Shown here: one piece after another, positions 20,332 to 28,817 of the stretch
Layout: every line of letters begins with the position of its first letter
Numbering within the stretch: position 1 is the first letter of the stretch
Origin: Paenibacillus rhizosphaerae
GTDB taxonomy: Bacteria; Bacillota; Bacilli; Paenibacillales; Paenibacillaceae
Length of the DNA: 64,000 nt
Reading direction: 5' to 3'
Assembly (NCBI RefSeq): GCF_014192015.1
Contig: NZ_JACHXJ010000001.1
Span: forward strand, 930,001 to 994,000
The notes under the pieces: generated by a model
Seen by the model: the letters and a program-made list of their open reading frames with translations, nothing else
Databases searched by the model: none
What the model was told of the DNA's origin: nothing
Program-made: the position numbers and the translations under genes

Positions 20332-22728
20332 TTGTCGAAAGATCGCAGCATGACGATGTGGTACCGTAAGCCGGCCAAGGAGTGGGTAGAAGCCCTTCCC
20401 GTAGGTAACGGCCGTTTGGGCGGAATGGTGTTCGGAGGCACGGAGCAGGAGCGAATCCAATTGAATGAAGATACGCTCTGGTCAGGGCATCCTTACGACC
20501 CAGCGAATCATAAAGCTTTACCCCATCTGGAAAAAGTCCGTCAGCTCAACTTTGAAGGCCGTTATGCCGAGGCGCAGGAACAGATTGAAGAGCATATGCT
20601 TGGTCCTTGGTCGGAATCCTATCAAGCGATGGGAGACCTGTATCTTCGAATGGAGAACGCAGGTGACGTTACGGATTATCGGCGGGAGCTGAACCTGAAG
20701 CGGGCTGTGTGCCGCACCTCCTTTGTCATGAACGGCGTTCGTTATGTCCGTGAAGTGTTTGTCTCGGCGGCGGATCAGGTGATGGTCATCCATCTGTCGG
20801 CAGACCAGCCGGGTACAGTATCTGTAGAAGCATCACTGGACAGCCTGCTGGAGCATCAGGTCCAGCAGACTGCACCTGATTGTCTTGTTCTTCAAGGGCG
20901 CAGTCCAAGTCATGTCGAGCCGCTGCATGCGAAGTCGATTAATCCCGTGGTGTATGAAGAAGGAAAAGGCATGCGCTTTGAAATCCGGCTGCTTGCCATG
21001 GCGGACCAGGGCCATGTGAAACGGGGCGAACATGGTTTGCAAGTGGAGCGCGCGAACGCAGTGACGTTTCTGTTAACGGCAGCAACGAGCTACAACGGCG
21101 TTGAACGGGACCCGTTTCTGGACGGCAGCAATCCAACGGAGAAATGCAAGGAGTGGCTGAACAAGGCAACCGCCTATTCCTATCAGCAGCTGATCCAGCG
21201 TCATACATCCGATTACAGGGAACTGTTCGATCGGGTTGAACTGGTCCTCGGCGTGCCCGGATTATCGGACCTTCCCACCGATGAACGGATCGAGGCCCTT
21301 CGCGACGGACGTGAGGATGCGCAGTTAGCGGTGCTGTTTTTCCAATATGGGCGTTATCTGCTGATCTCCAGCTCAAGACCGGGAACGCAGCCTGCCAACC
21401 TCCAAGGAATATGGAATGACCGGATGAGGCCGCCGTGGGCAGGCAATTATACGGTGAACATTAACCTGCAAATGAATTACTGGCTTGCTGAGAGCTGTAA
21501 TTTGGCGGAATGCCATGCGCCTCTTTTTGACTTGCTGGAGGATCTGCGCGTGGCGGGACGGGAAACGGCAAAAATCCATTACGGTGCGAGCGGCTGGGTG
21601 TGCCATCACGCCGTTGATCTGTGGAGGCTGTCGACGCCTTCGGGCGGCCCGTCCAAAGGTCCGGCAAGCTGGGCTTTCTGGCCGATGGCGGGACCGTGGC
21701 TGTGCCAGCACCTATGGGAGCATTACCGTTTTGGAGGCGATAGGGCATTTCTGGAGGAAAAGGCTTACCCCATCATGAAGGAAGCGGCGCTCTTCCTATT
21801 GGATTGGCTGGTGAAGGACCCGGAGGGATATCTGGTAACGAATCCATCCACATCGCCTGAGAACACGTTTATCGGATCCGATGGCAAAAAGTCGGCCGTC
21901 AGCATCGCTTCGACCCTGGACAATACGCTCATTTGGGAGCTGTTCACGAACTGCATAGAGGCGTCAGCCGATCTAAAGACCGATATGGAGTTCAGGCAAG
22001 AGCTTCTTGCCGCCAGAGACCGGCTGCGTCCGCTCCGGATTGGCCGGTATGGCCAGCTTCAAGAATGGTTTGAGGACTTCGAGGAGGCGGAACCCGGACA
22101 CCGCCATACGGTGCATTTATACGCCTTGCACCCCGGAGACCAAATTGATCCGTATGTTACACCTGAATTGGCTGAAGCTTGCCGGGTCACGTTGGAGCGG
22201 CGGCGGCAGCATGAACAGGAGGATGCCATCGGTTGGTGCTTTGCATGGCGAATCAACCAATTTGCGAGGCTGGGTAACGCGGACATGGCACATCATTATT
22301 TAATCAAGCTCTTACAAAATCCGTTCCCCAACCTGTTCAATGCGCACCGCCATCCCAAGCTATTGTTCTACCCGCTGACGGTAGAAGCGAATTTCGGGGC
22401 AACGGCGGGAATCGCGGAGCTGCTGCTGCAGAGCCAGGCGGGAGAGCTGCGGCTTCTACCGGCGCTGCCGAAGGAATGGACGGAGGGAAGCATTCGAGGA
22501 TTGCGCGCAAGGGGCGGTTTTACGGTAGATCTGGCATGGAAGGAAGGTAAGCTGTCCGAAGCCCGCATTCACTCATTGAACGGTCATTTCTGCCGGCTGC
22601 GCTCGGAGCAGCCTATCCAAATATCCGCTAGGGCCGAAAGGATCCAGGCAGAAATGATTGAACCTTACGTATATGGTTTCCGGACGGGCACGAATCAATC
22701 TTATACCGTTACGATGGCCGACTCCTAG
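20332..22728 (+). CDS. GH95 alpha-L-fucosidase/alpha-L-galactosidase family enzyme
   Basis: This 798-residue protein has the GH95 layout: an N-terminal sandwich with WVEALPVGNGRLGGMVFGG and LNEDTLWSG, then an (alpha/alpha)6 barrel. Expected catalytic elements are Asn-x-Asn in NINLQMNYW (N376, N378) and Glu in TSPENTF (E510). The segment usually reading DGNFG or DANFG reads EANFG (E685), so the base aspartate is a glutamate. This could shift activity or specificity, for example toward L-galactosides. Translation starts at a TTG nine bases after AAGGAG. It is the last gene of the long co-directional run. Confidence 0.88.
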   Translation: MSKDRSMTMWYRKPAKEWVEALPVGNGRLGGMVFGGTEQERIQLNEDTLWSGHPYDPANHKALPHLEKVRQLNFEGRYAEAQEQIEEHMLGPWSESYQAMGDLYLRMENAGDVTDYRRELNLKRAVCRTSFVMNGVRYVREVFVSAADQVMVIHLSADQPGTVSVEASLDSLLEHQVQQTAPDCLVLQGRSPSHVEPLHAKSINPVVYEEGKGMRFEIRLLAMADQGHVKRGEHGLQVERANAVTFLLTAATSYNGVERDPFLDGSNPTEKCKEWLNKATAYSYQQLIQRHTSDYRELFDRVELVLGVPGLSDLPTDERIEALRDGREDAQLAVLFFQYGRYLLISSSRPGTQPANLQGIWNDRMRPPWAGNYTVNINLQMNYWLAESCNLAECHAPLFDLLEDLRVAGRETAKIHYGASGWVCHHAVDLWRLSTPSGGPSKGPASWAFWPMAGPWLCQHLWEHYRFGGDRAFLEEKAYPIMKEAALFLLDWLVKDPEGYLVTNPSTSPENTFIGSDGKKSAVSIASTLDNTLIWELFTNCIEASADLKTDMEFRQELLAARDRLRPLRIGRYGQLQEWFEDFEEAEPGHRHTVHLYALHPGDQIDPYVTPELAEACRVTLERRRQHEQEDAIGWCFAWRINQFARLGNADMAHHYLIKLLQNPFPNLFNAHRHPKLLFYPLTVEANFGATAGIAELLLQSQAGELRLLPALPKEWTEGSIRGLRARGGFTVDLAWKEGKLSEARIHSLNGHFCRLRSEQPIQISARAERIQAEMIEPYVYGFRTGTNQSYTVTMADS

Positions 22729-22733
22729 AATCT

Positions 22734-22750
22734 AAGGCATGTTTTGCCTT
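22734..22750 (+). terminator. Small hairpin at the end of the glycan locus
   Basis: AAGGCA and TGCCTT pair around a five-base loop just after the GH95 stop codon. No T-run follows, so termination here is uncertain. Confidence 0.3.
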
Positions 22751-22858
22751 TCGGCGGAATGGTTAGACTCTTTATAGATGGGCCGCGGCCGTTTCATTAG
22801 CATCAGCTGCACCCGGAGATGAAGGTAATGACTACTATGCAGAAAGAAGGGCTTTTCA

Positions 22859-23197
22859 ATGAACGAATCTCTCAAATCCGTAACCGACTGGCTGAACGCA
22901 CATAAACGGCAGACCGTTATGATCCGCAAACAGGAGCTAGAGGACACCGATCAGACACGAATCATGCTGGAGGATGTGGAGTACAAGCCGAGCACACCGA
23001 CGATGGACGAATATATCGAAGGGGATTCGCTGATCCTGCACGGCAGCGGAGCCGTGGTGAACGAGCAGGGGGATATCCCGCTTCCTCGGAGTACGTATCA
23101 GATTTATGTTGACGGATTGAAGCATGCGGATGTGCAGGATCAGCAGCTTTCCATGGAAACCGAACGGGCAAAATATGAAATTTTCATACAATCGTGA
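22859..23197 (+). CDS. Hypothetical protein, 112 residues
   Basis: I do not recognise this protein. It is hydrophilic and acidic, without a signal peptide or membrane segment. A central stretch (EGDSLILHGSGAVVNEQGDIPLP) suggests a small beta-rich domain. The reading frame is credible because GAAAGAAGGG precedes the ATG and codon use resembles its neighbours. It stands alone between the glycan locus and the TetR/Pip pair. Confidence 0.65.
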   Translation: MNESLKSVTDWLNAHKRQTVMIRKQELEDTDQTRIMLEDVEYKPSTPTMDEYIEGDSLILHGSGAVVNEQGDIPLPRSTYQIYVDGLKHADVQDQQLSMETERAKYEIFIQS

Positions 23198-23216
23198 AAA
23201 ATTTCAATAAGTATCT

Positions 23217-23244
23217 TTGCATATTCCATTGAATGTGGTAAAGT
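23217..23244 (+). promoter_or_regulatory. Putative promoter of the TetR gene
   Basis: TTGCAT at 23217 and TAAAGT at 23239 are 16 bases apart, upstream of a TetR operator candidate that begins about 17 bases downstream. Confidence 0.55.
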
Positions 23245-23260
23245 AAAAACTGACCTTATG

Positions 23261-23283
23261 ACTGAAATTGAAAATTAGTCAGT
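23261..23283. promoter_or_regulatory. TetR operator candidate A
   Basis: ACTGA and TCAGT face each other with a 13-base spacer just downstream of the TetR promoter. A larger 9-bp inverted repeat (AAAACTGAC at 23246 and GTCAGTTTT at 23278) overlaps it. The same ACTGA-N13-TCAGT arrangement is found before the YhgE/Pip gene at 24050. Confidence 0.65.
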
Positions 23284-23319
23284 TTTTGCGGATACGCGTT
23301 TAGATGGGAGGAGAACATC

Positions 23320-23901
23320 ATAGGATCGGTCGACCGGAAGAAACAGGTGCTGGGCGCGGCTGCCCAGTCCTTTTCCTTGTTCGGGTACAAGGCGACGACG
23401 ATGGAGCAGGTAGCGAAGATCGCTAATGTGGGAAAAGGAACGATTTACACGTTTTTCGATACGAAGGAACAGCTGTTCGACGAAATTCTGCACGGCGTGA
23501 TCTCCGAAATGAAAACGATCATTGAGCGGGAAGTAGATCACCGGAAGCCGTTTTTCGACAATCTGTTCCGGGTTCTGGATTCCCTTCTGGAATTCCGGGG
23601 GGAGCATGAGCTGCTGATCAAGCTCTCGCAGGAGGTCAGAGACTTCGGGACTCCACAGTCCCAAGAAGCGATGAGCCGGGTGGAGGGAGTTATCCTCGGC
23701 TATATGGAGAAGGAAGTCCGGTTCGCGGTGGAGCAGCACGAAATTCGCGAATGCGATCCGTCCGTCGTCGCTTTCCTCATGCTGAAAATGTACGTCGCCC
23801 TGACTTCCGAATGGAACAAACAGCATCAAGAAACGTTAACAAAGGCGGAAATCAGACAGCACTTCCGGCTGTTTCTGGAAGAAGGGTTGTCTGTAAAATA
23901 A
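23320..23901 (+). CDS. TetR-family regulator, apparent ATA start
   Basis: A TetR helix-turn-helix (TTMEQVAKIANVGKGTIYTFF, about residues 26-46) is followed by an all-helical ligand domain. No ATG, GTG or TTG exists in frame between the upstream stop and a GTG at 23347, which has no ribosome site and would cut into the first helix. A perfect GGGAGGAG lies 8 bases before an ATA at 23320, giving a protein of about 193 residues starting (M)GSVDRKKQV. ATA is a rare start codon; a mutated ATG or a sequence error is the alternative. It probably represses itself and the YhgE/Pip gene. Confidence 0.82.
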   Translation: MGSVDRKKQVLGAAAQSFSLFGYKATTMEQVAKIANVGKGTIYTFFDTKEQLFDEILHGVISEMKTIIEREVDHRKPFFDNLFRVLDSLLEFRGEHELLIKLSQEVRDFGTPQSQEAMSRVEGVILGYMEKEVRFAVEQHEIRECDPSVVAFLMLKMYVALTSEWNKQHQETLTKAEIRQHFRLFLEEGLSVK

Positions 23902-23932
23902 CCGGGCATGCGTTGCGTTATATCCCTTTATA

Positions 23933-23957
23933 AGAGCAGGGACCGCTGCGGCTCTTT
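23933..23957 (+). terminator. Possible terminator of the TetR gene
   Basis: AGAGC/GCTCT arms enclose a CCGC-T-GCGG hairpin and are followed by TTTT. The pairing is interrupted, so support is moderate. Confidence 0.45.
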
Positions 23958-24001
23958 TCAGGCGCCACGGCGAAGTACCCGAGTACGTCTCGGATCAATG
24001 G

Positions 24002-24023
24002 CCCCACATTGTGGGGTTCTTTT
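24002..24023 (+). terminator. Intrinsic terminator
   Basis: CCCCAC-ATT-GTGGGG forms a tight hairpin directly followed by TTCTTTT. It ends transcription from the TetR gene before the Pip promoter region. Confidence 0.85.
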
Positions 24024-24049
24024 GTCCGAAGTATTTCCGTATGCGCAAA

Positions 24050-24072
24050 ACTGACCAATTGAAGAAATCAGT
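24050..24072. promoter_or_regulatory. TetR operator candidate B before YhgE/Pip
   Basis: ACTGA-N13-TCAGT matches site A at 23261 in both arms and spacing. It lies about 60 bases before the Pip start, consistent with repression by the adjacent TetR. Confidence 0.65.
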
Positions 24073-24132
24073 CAATGATACTCGGGAGTGTCTGAGTCAT
24101 ACTAAATAACGTAAAGGGGGGAGCCCGGGAAC

Positions 24133-26397
24133 ATGAAATCGATAGCCGTGTTTTTTAAAGATTTGGCGGCAGCCGTAAAAAATCCGAAAGTGCTTATTCC
24201 GGTCATTGCCGTCATGTTTATTCCGATTTTGTACAGCGGCGTTTATTTGGCGGCCTTTTGGGACCCCTACGGTCATCTGGACCAACTGCCTGTAGCGGTG
24301 GTCAACAAGGATAAGGGCGCCGAATTCAAAGGCAAGCAGCTCCATATCGGAGACGACTTGGTGGACGAACTGAAGAAAGGCAAAGACTTCGACTGGGAAT
24401 TCGTCAGTGAGAAGGAAGCCGAGCAGGGAATCAAGGATAACCGCTATTATATGAAAATTACGATTCCTGAGAATTTTTCCAGCAAAGCGACGACGCTGAT
24501 GGATGAAAATCCGCAGCCGGCCAGCATCGAATACGAGCCGAACGGAGACTACAACTTCGTCGCCTCCCAGATCGGCAATACGGCTGTGAAGGATATCAAA
24601 TCCAAGGTATCCGCCAAGGTAACGGAATCGTATACCGACAGCCTGCTGGACAATTTTACGGAGGTATCGGACGGTTTGGCCGAAGCCGGTGAAGGCGCGG
24701 GCAAGCTGCACAACGGCACCAACGATTTGGATGAAGGAGCCGTCAAGCTGAAGGAAAACCTCGGCAAGCTGGCCGCAGGTACGCTGGAAGCGAAGGACGG
24801 CATGGCTCCGCTGGCCAAAGGGGCCGGCGACCTGACCAAAGGCGTCGGCGACCTGGAAGGCGGCGCGAAGCAGCTTGCCGGCGGGCTCAGTCAGCTGAGC
24901 AGCGCACAGGGTCAGCTGACCGCAGGGGCTGTATCGGCCCAGAAGGGCGGCGAGCAGCTGTATCAAGGGCTGCAGTCCTCGCTCAAGGGCGCCCAAGACC
25001 TGAATGCCGGTCTGAAGAGCGCCAATGAGGGCGCAGCCGGCCTGGAATCCGGCCTGAAGGCGTCGGAGAAAGGAAGCGCCGACCTGGCAAGCGGCCTTGA
25101 ATCTTCCGCCGGCGGCGCCCAGAAAGTAGCCGACGGCGCCAAAGGCGTGGCCGACGGCCTGCAGCAGCTGGCCAAAGCGAGCCCTGAGCTCGCGGCAAAC
25201 CCTGAGCTGCAGAAGCTGCTCGCGGCCAGCCAGGCGGTGGCCGATGGCAGCGCCCAGCTCGTGCAGGGCCAGCAGCAGCTGCTCAGCGGGGCAAACTCGC
25301 TGCATGAGGGCCAGAAGAAGCTGGCCAGCGGCGCCGAACAGCTGCATGCGGGCACGCAGCAGCTCAGCGAGGGCAGCGGTCAGCTCGTTCAAGGCCAGCA
25401 GCAGCTCGTGGCCGGCGCATCCAAGCTGAATGCCGGCCAGCAGCAGCTTACGGCCGGCCTGCAAACGTTCGGCCAGAAGCTCTCCGAAGCGGCTGGCGGC
25501 AGCCAGAGCCTGGTGGGCGGAGCTCAGCAGCTCCTGACGGGATCCAGCCAGCTGCAGGGCGGCGTGAACAAGCTCGCCAGCGGGCTCGGAACGCTTGCCG
25601 ACGGTTCGCAGCAGCTGAATAACGGCGCAGGCGATCTGAAGAGCGGCATCAGCAAGCTGGAGGACGGGTCGAAGGAGCTGCAGACGAAGCTGACGGACGC
25701 AGCGGACAAAACCTCCGAGCTTAAGAAGACCGATGCGCTTGTGGAAATGTTCGCTTCGCCGGTCGAAACGAAGGAAATCGACGACCGGAAGGTGCCGAAC
25801 TACGGCACAGGCCTGACGCCATACTTCATGTCGCTCGGCCTGTTCGTCGGAGCGCTCATTTCGACGCTCGTCATTTCGCTCAAAGGAACGACGGTTCCCG
25901 GCGCGTCCGGCTTCAGCCGTTTTGTCAGCCGCTCGTTGTCCTTCGCGGGCATGAGCTTGTTCCAGTCCGTGGTCGCGGCAGCGATCATTTTGTACGGACT
26001 GGGGCTGGAGGTCAGAAGCGTACCGCTCTTCTTCCTCTTCTCCTTTATAACGAGCTTGACGTTTATGTTTATCGTCCAGGCGTTCGTCACCTGGCTGGAT
26101 ATGCCGGGACGCTTCCTGATCATCATCCTACTGATTCTGCAGCTGGCAACCAGCGCCGGAACGTTCCCGCTGGAGCTGATCCCGGATTGGCTGAAGCCGC
26201 TGAACCCTTGGCTTCCGATGTCCCACAGCGTGCTCGGATACAAGGCGATCATCGCCAGCGGCGATTTCGATCTCGTGTGGAAGCAGGCAGGCATATTGGG
26301 TATCGACGCCGTGATTTTCCTTGCTCTGACCCTTGTCTATTTCCTGATCAAGGGCCGCAAGGCGAAAGAAGTGCCTGCAGAGCCGCAAACGGCCTAA
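24133..26397 (+). CDS. YhgE/Pip family membrane protein
   Basis: This 754-residue protein has an N-terminal membrane helix (about 18-40). A long extracellular segment (about 180-545) is built of degenerate repeats of the type GAxQLxxGxxQL with Gln, Gly, Ala and Ser. About five C-terminal helices resemble an ABC-2 type permease. Relatives include B. subtilis YhgE and the lactococcal phage infection protein; export or secretion-related roles are proposed. The repeat region gives a GC-rich, strongly biased sequence that creates long false frames on the other strand. It is preceded by a TetR gene with matching operators. Confidence 0.9.
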   Translation: MKSIAVFFKDLAAAVKNPKVLIPVIAVMFIPILYSGVYLAAFWDPYGHLDQLPVAVVNKDKGAEFKGKQLHIGDDLVDELKKGKDFDWEFVSEKEAEQGIKDNRYYMKITIPENFSSKATTLMDENPQPASIEYEPNGDYNFVASQIGNTAVKDIKSKVSAKVTESYTDSLLDNFTEVSDGLAEAGEGAGKLHNGTNDLDEGAVKLKENLGKLAAGTLEAKDGMAPLAKGAGDLTKGVGDLEGGAKQLAGGLSQLSSAQGQLTAGAVSAQKGGEQLYQGLQSSLKGAQDLNAGLKSANEGAAGLESGLKASEKGSADLASGLESSAGGAQKVADGAKGVADGLQQLAKASPELAANPELQKLLAASQAVADGSAQLVQGQQQLLSGANSLHEGQKKLASGAEQLHAGTQQLSEGSGQLVQGQQQLVAGASKLNAGQQQLTAGLQTFGQKLSEAAGGSQSLVGGAQQLLTGSSQLQGGVNKLASGLGTLADGSQQLNNGAGDLKSGISKLEDGSKELQTKLTDAADKTSELKKTDALVEMFASPVETKEIDDRKVPNYGTGLTPYFMSLGLFVGALISTLVISLKGTTVPGASGFSRFVSRSLSFAGMSLFQSVVAAAIILYGLGLEVRSVPLFFLFSFITSLTFMFIVQAFVTWLDMPGRFLIIILLILQLATSAGTFPLELIPDWLKPLNPWLPMSHSVLGYKAIIASGDFDLVWKQAGILGIDAVIFLALTLVYFLIKGRKAKEVPAEPQTA

Positions 26398-26424
26398 GGG
26401 CTCTCACGATAACAATCCATTCAC

Positions 26425-26466
26425 AGGAGTTCCGGTTTTTCCCATCGAAGGGCCGGAACTCCTTTT
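26425..26466 (+). terminator. Intrinsic terminator after YhgE/Pip
   Basis: AGGAGTTCCGG at 26425-26435 pairs perfectly with CCGGAACTCCT at 26453-26463, followed by TTTT. Confidence 0.85.
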
Positions 26467-26563
26467 CGCCTTATCACGCATAAGATGATACGGGCAGATT
26501 TCGGACATTGACGATATTGGGTATAATAAGAAGATACAGACAGGAATGAGGGTAGATAAAAAG

Positions 26564-27310
26564 ATGATAATTCTGAAGACGAAAGACCAGATCAAGTACA
26601 TGAAAGAAGCGGGCGAAATTTTGGCTGCCTGCCACCGTGAGATCCGCAAGATGATTGCTCCCGGCATCACCACTATAGAGATTGACCGTTTCGCAGAACA
26701 ATTCATCCGCAAGCATGGGGCTACGCCTGAGCAGAAAGGGTACAATGGCTTTCCTTACGCGACCTGCACTTCGGTAAACGACGTGATCTGCCACGGCTTT
26801 CCGGGCAAAACGGTGCTGAAGGACGGGGATATCATTACCGTGGATATGGTGGTCAACCTGAAAGGCTGGCTGGCCGACTCCGCATGGTCCTATCCGGTCG
26901 GGAACGTTTCCGAGCAGGCTCAGCGCCTGCTGGATGTGACGCATGAATCTTTGTATAAAGGAATCGAGAAGGCGGTTATCGGCAACCGGATCGGCGACAT
27001 CTCGCATGCGATCCAGGTCTATGCGGAAGGCGAAGACTTCTCGGTCGTACGCGATTTCATCGGCCACGGCATCGGGGAGGAAATGCACGAAGCGCCGCAG
27101 GTTCCCCACTACGGACCGGCGAATGTGGGGCCGCGGCTGAAGGAAGGCATGGTGATTACGATTGAACCGATGCTGAATACCGGCACCTACCGGAGCAAAA
27201 TGGACAGTGACGGCTGGACCGCCAGAACGCTGGACGGCGGACTGTCGGCGCAGTACGAGCACACCCTCGCGATTACGGCGAACGGTCCGGAAATTTTGAC
27301 GGCACAGTAA
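26564..27310 (+). CDS. map: Methionine aminopeptidase, type I
   Basis: This 248-residue enzyme removes the initiator Met from new proteins in the cytosol. The pita-bread fold metal ligands are visible: D94 in TVDMV, D105 in WLADSAW, the His of GHGIGEEMHEAP, and the Glu residues of TIEPML and QYEHTLA. I start at 26564 because the result, MIILKTKDQIKYM, aligns with the usual N-terminus of the family. The ATG at 26546 lies close behind a TATAAT (26522) and lacks a good ribosome site. It stands alone, away from the ribosomal protein cluster, so it may be a second copy. Confidence 0.93.
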   Translation: MIILKTKDQIKYMKEAGEILAACHREIRKMIAPGITTIEIDRFAEQFIRKHGATPEQKGYNGFPYATCTSVNDVICHGFPGKTVLKDGDIITVDMVVNLKGWLADSAWSYPVGNVSEQAQRLLDVTHESLYKGIEKAVIGNRIGDISHAIQVYAEGEDFSVVRDFIGHGIGEEMHEAPQVPHYGPANVGPRLKEGMVITIEPMLNTGTYRSKMDSDGWTARTLDGGLSAQYEHTLAITANGPEILTAQ

Positions 27311-27340
27311 CCGGATTCCCCGGGCTGCACTGTGAAATAC

Positions 27341-27376
27341 AAAAAGAGAAGCATCATAAGGATGCTTCTCTTTTTT
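27341..27376. terminator. Bidirectional intrinsic terminator
   Basis: AAAAAGAGAAGCATC and GATGCTTCTCTTTTTT pair around a five-base loop between convergent genes, giving T-runs on both strands. Confidence 0.9.
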
Positions 27377-27392
27377 CATGTTGGAGCGCAAG

Positions 27393-27599
27393 CTACCTCA
27401 AATACACCGCAACGCAGATGATGATAGCCAAGACCACGGTCACCACGTACATGGAAGTCAGCTTGGATAAATTCTTCTTCGTCCGATGCTCGTATTCGGG
27501 GTTGCGTTTTTTATTTTCTGCGGAAAAACCGACCCAGAACGTCCCGACAGCAGCCAGCAGGGCGATGCCGATCACGACGATGTAAATCCACATATACAA
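27393..27599 (-). CDS. Small two-helix membrane protein
   Basis: The 68-residue product has hydrophobic helices at about 4-25 and 48-66, separated by a basic loop (AENKKRNPEYEHRTKKN). A strong AAGGAAGGTG precedes the ATG. I do not recognise a named family. It lies 72 bases downstream of the GerC gene on the same strand with no terminator between, so it may be read with the germination operon. Confidence 0.7.
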   Translation of the reverse strand: MYMWIYIVVIGIALLAAVGTFWVGFSAENKKRNPEYEHRTKKNLSKLTSMYVVTVVLAIIICVAVYLR

Positions 27600-27671
27600 T
27601 CACCTTCCTTGATCCCTGGCTGTGCATGACAGGAACGCATTCTTTGCTTCATCATACCATGCGCCTGTGGA

Positions 27672-28817
27672 TCAGTGAACCCTTTGCTTGTACTTTCCGG
27701 AGTTCACCATCGTAATGGTGACATCCACGTTTTTCAGCATATCCTCGGTCAAAATAAAATCGGACTGCTTGCTGAGCTCCCGCCATTTGCCGGGGTATTT
27801 CCGGTACAGCTTGTCCTCCAGCATCAGCACATCGGATTTCAGGGCAACGCCTTTTTTGTAGCTGTCGATGACTTCCTTCTTGACCAGTTCGGCGGCCATT
27901 TTCTCCAGCGTCGACTCCGGTGTATCCTTGATGAGCAGATCTATATAGGATTTAAGTCCGATCCGGATATTGAAGTGTATTTTATCGTTCTCCAATTTGG
28001 GTTCAACGACAAAATGCGGCTTCATCAGAATTAGACTGGCTACGGGGGATCCGCCGGCAGGGATGTTGATGGGGGACTGTTCAAGCTGCTGCTGAATCCA
28101 GCGGGTTCCCCTCAGATCATCCTCCGAGAGCCATCCGCGGAGCTCCCGGTTGTCAAAGAAATAAGCTCCGCTCACCCGGAGCATCGGGTGGTCCTTTTTA
28201 TCTTCATACCAATCCTTAATGTCGATCGTCAACGATGGAAGAATCGCTGTCCCGCTTGGTTCTCTCAGCTGGGCCAAAATTTTGAACTCGTAAATGGGCA
28301 GGATGAACGAACGCTGCGTATAAATCTGCTGCGGAGATTCCAATACGCTTTCCAGCGGAGAAAAGTTCAGGATGGACTTCTCCGTCAAAATGTCTTGAAT
28401 TGGATTTTTCGTCCCGTACAACAACACGTTGTAGCGGATCTCCCGGTACCGGTTCAGCATGTCAAACACCTGGTCCATGCCATGCTTGAGCAGCCGCTCG
28501 GAACAAACGACCGCCTTCATATGGCCCCAAAATACACGGCGCTGGGCCGTCGAGTAGACGGACGTCAGCGATTCGGTCACGGTATTCCCTTCCCCCGTAC
28601 CGATCCAGATCGGCACGACTTTACCGACCTGGGCATTTTGGGATTGAGCAACATTCGAGAAGTTCAGCACCTGAATGTAGCTTTTATATTGTCCATCCTC
28701 ATAATCCAGCCCGATCGCCGTTACATAGGCCATACTCTGAATATCCTTGGAGTTCCAGCAGCCCGGCAGGAGAAGCGTTAACGCACAGCATGCAAGAAAT
28801 AGCGCCAATCGTTTCAT
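27672..28817 (-). CDS. Spore germination lipoprotein, Ger(x)C family
   Basis: The 381-residue GerC-type subunit has a signal peptide ending in a lipobox (LLPGC) and the family opening CWNSKDIQSMAYVTAIGLDYEDG. C-subunits are anchored on the outer face of the spore inner membrane and are needed for receptor function. Its ATG overlaps the stop of the GerA gene by four bases. It is the last receptor gene of the operon, in the order B-A-C. Confidence 0.92.
   Translation of the reverse strand: MKRLALFLACCALTLLLPGCWNSKDIQSMAYVTAIGLDYEDGQYKSYIQVLNFSNVAQSQNAQVGKVVPIWIGTGEGNTVTESLTSVYSTAQRRVFWGHMKAVVCSERLLKHGMDQVFDMLNRYREIRYNVLLYGTKNPIQDILTEKSILNFSPLESVLESPQQIYTQRSFILPIYEFKILAQLREPSGTAILPSLTIDIKDWYEDKKDHPMLRVSGAYFFDNRELRGWLSEDDLRGTRWIQQQLEQSPINIPAGGSPVASLILMKPHFVVEPKLENDKIHFNIRIGLKSYIDLLIKDTPESTLEKMAAELVKKEVIDSYKKGVALKSDVLMLEDKLYRKYPGKWRELSKQSDFILTEDMLKNVDVTITMVNSGKYKQRVH

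Noticed and set aside
24097..25464. Long open frame on the minus strand opposite YhgE/Pip
   Set aside because: It arises from the repetitive GC-rich codons of the plus-strand gene. It has no ribosome site and its protein is a low-complexity Leu/Ala/Gln/Gly sequence.
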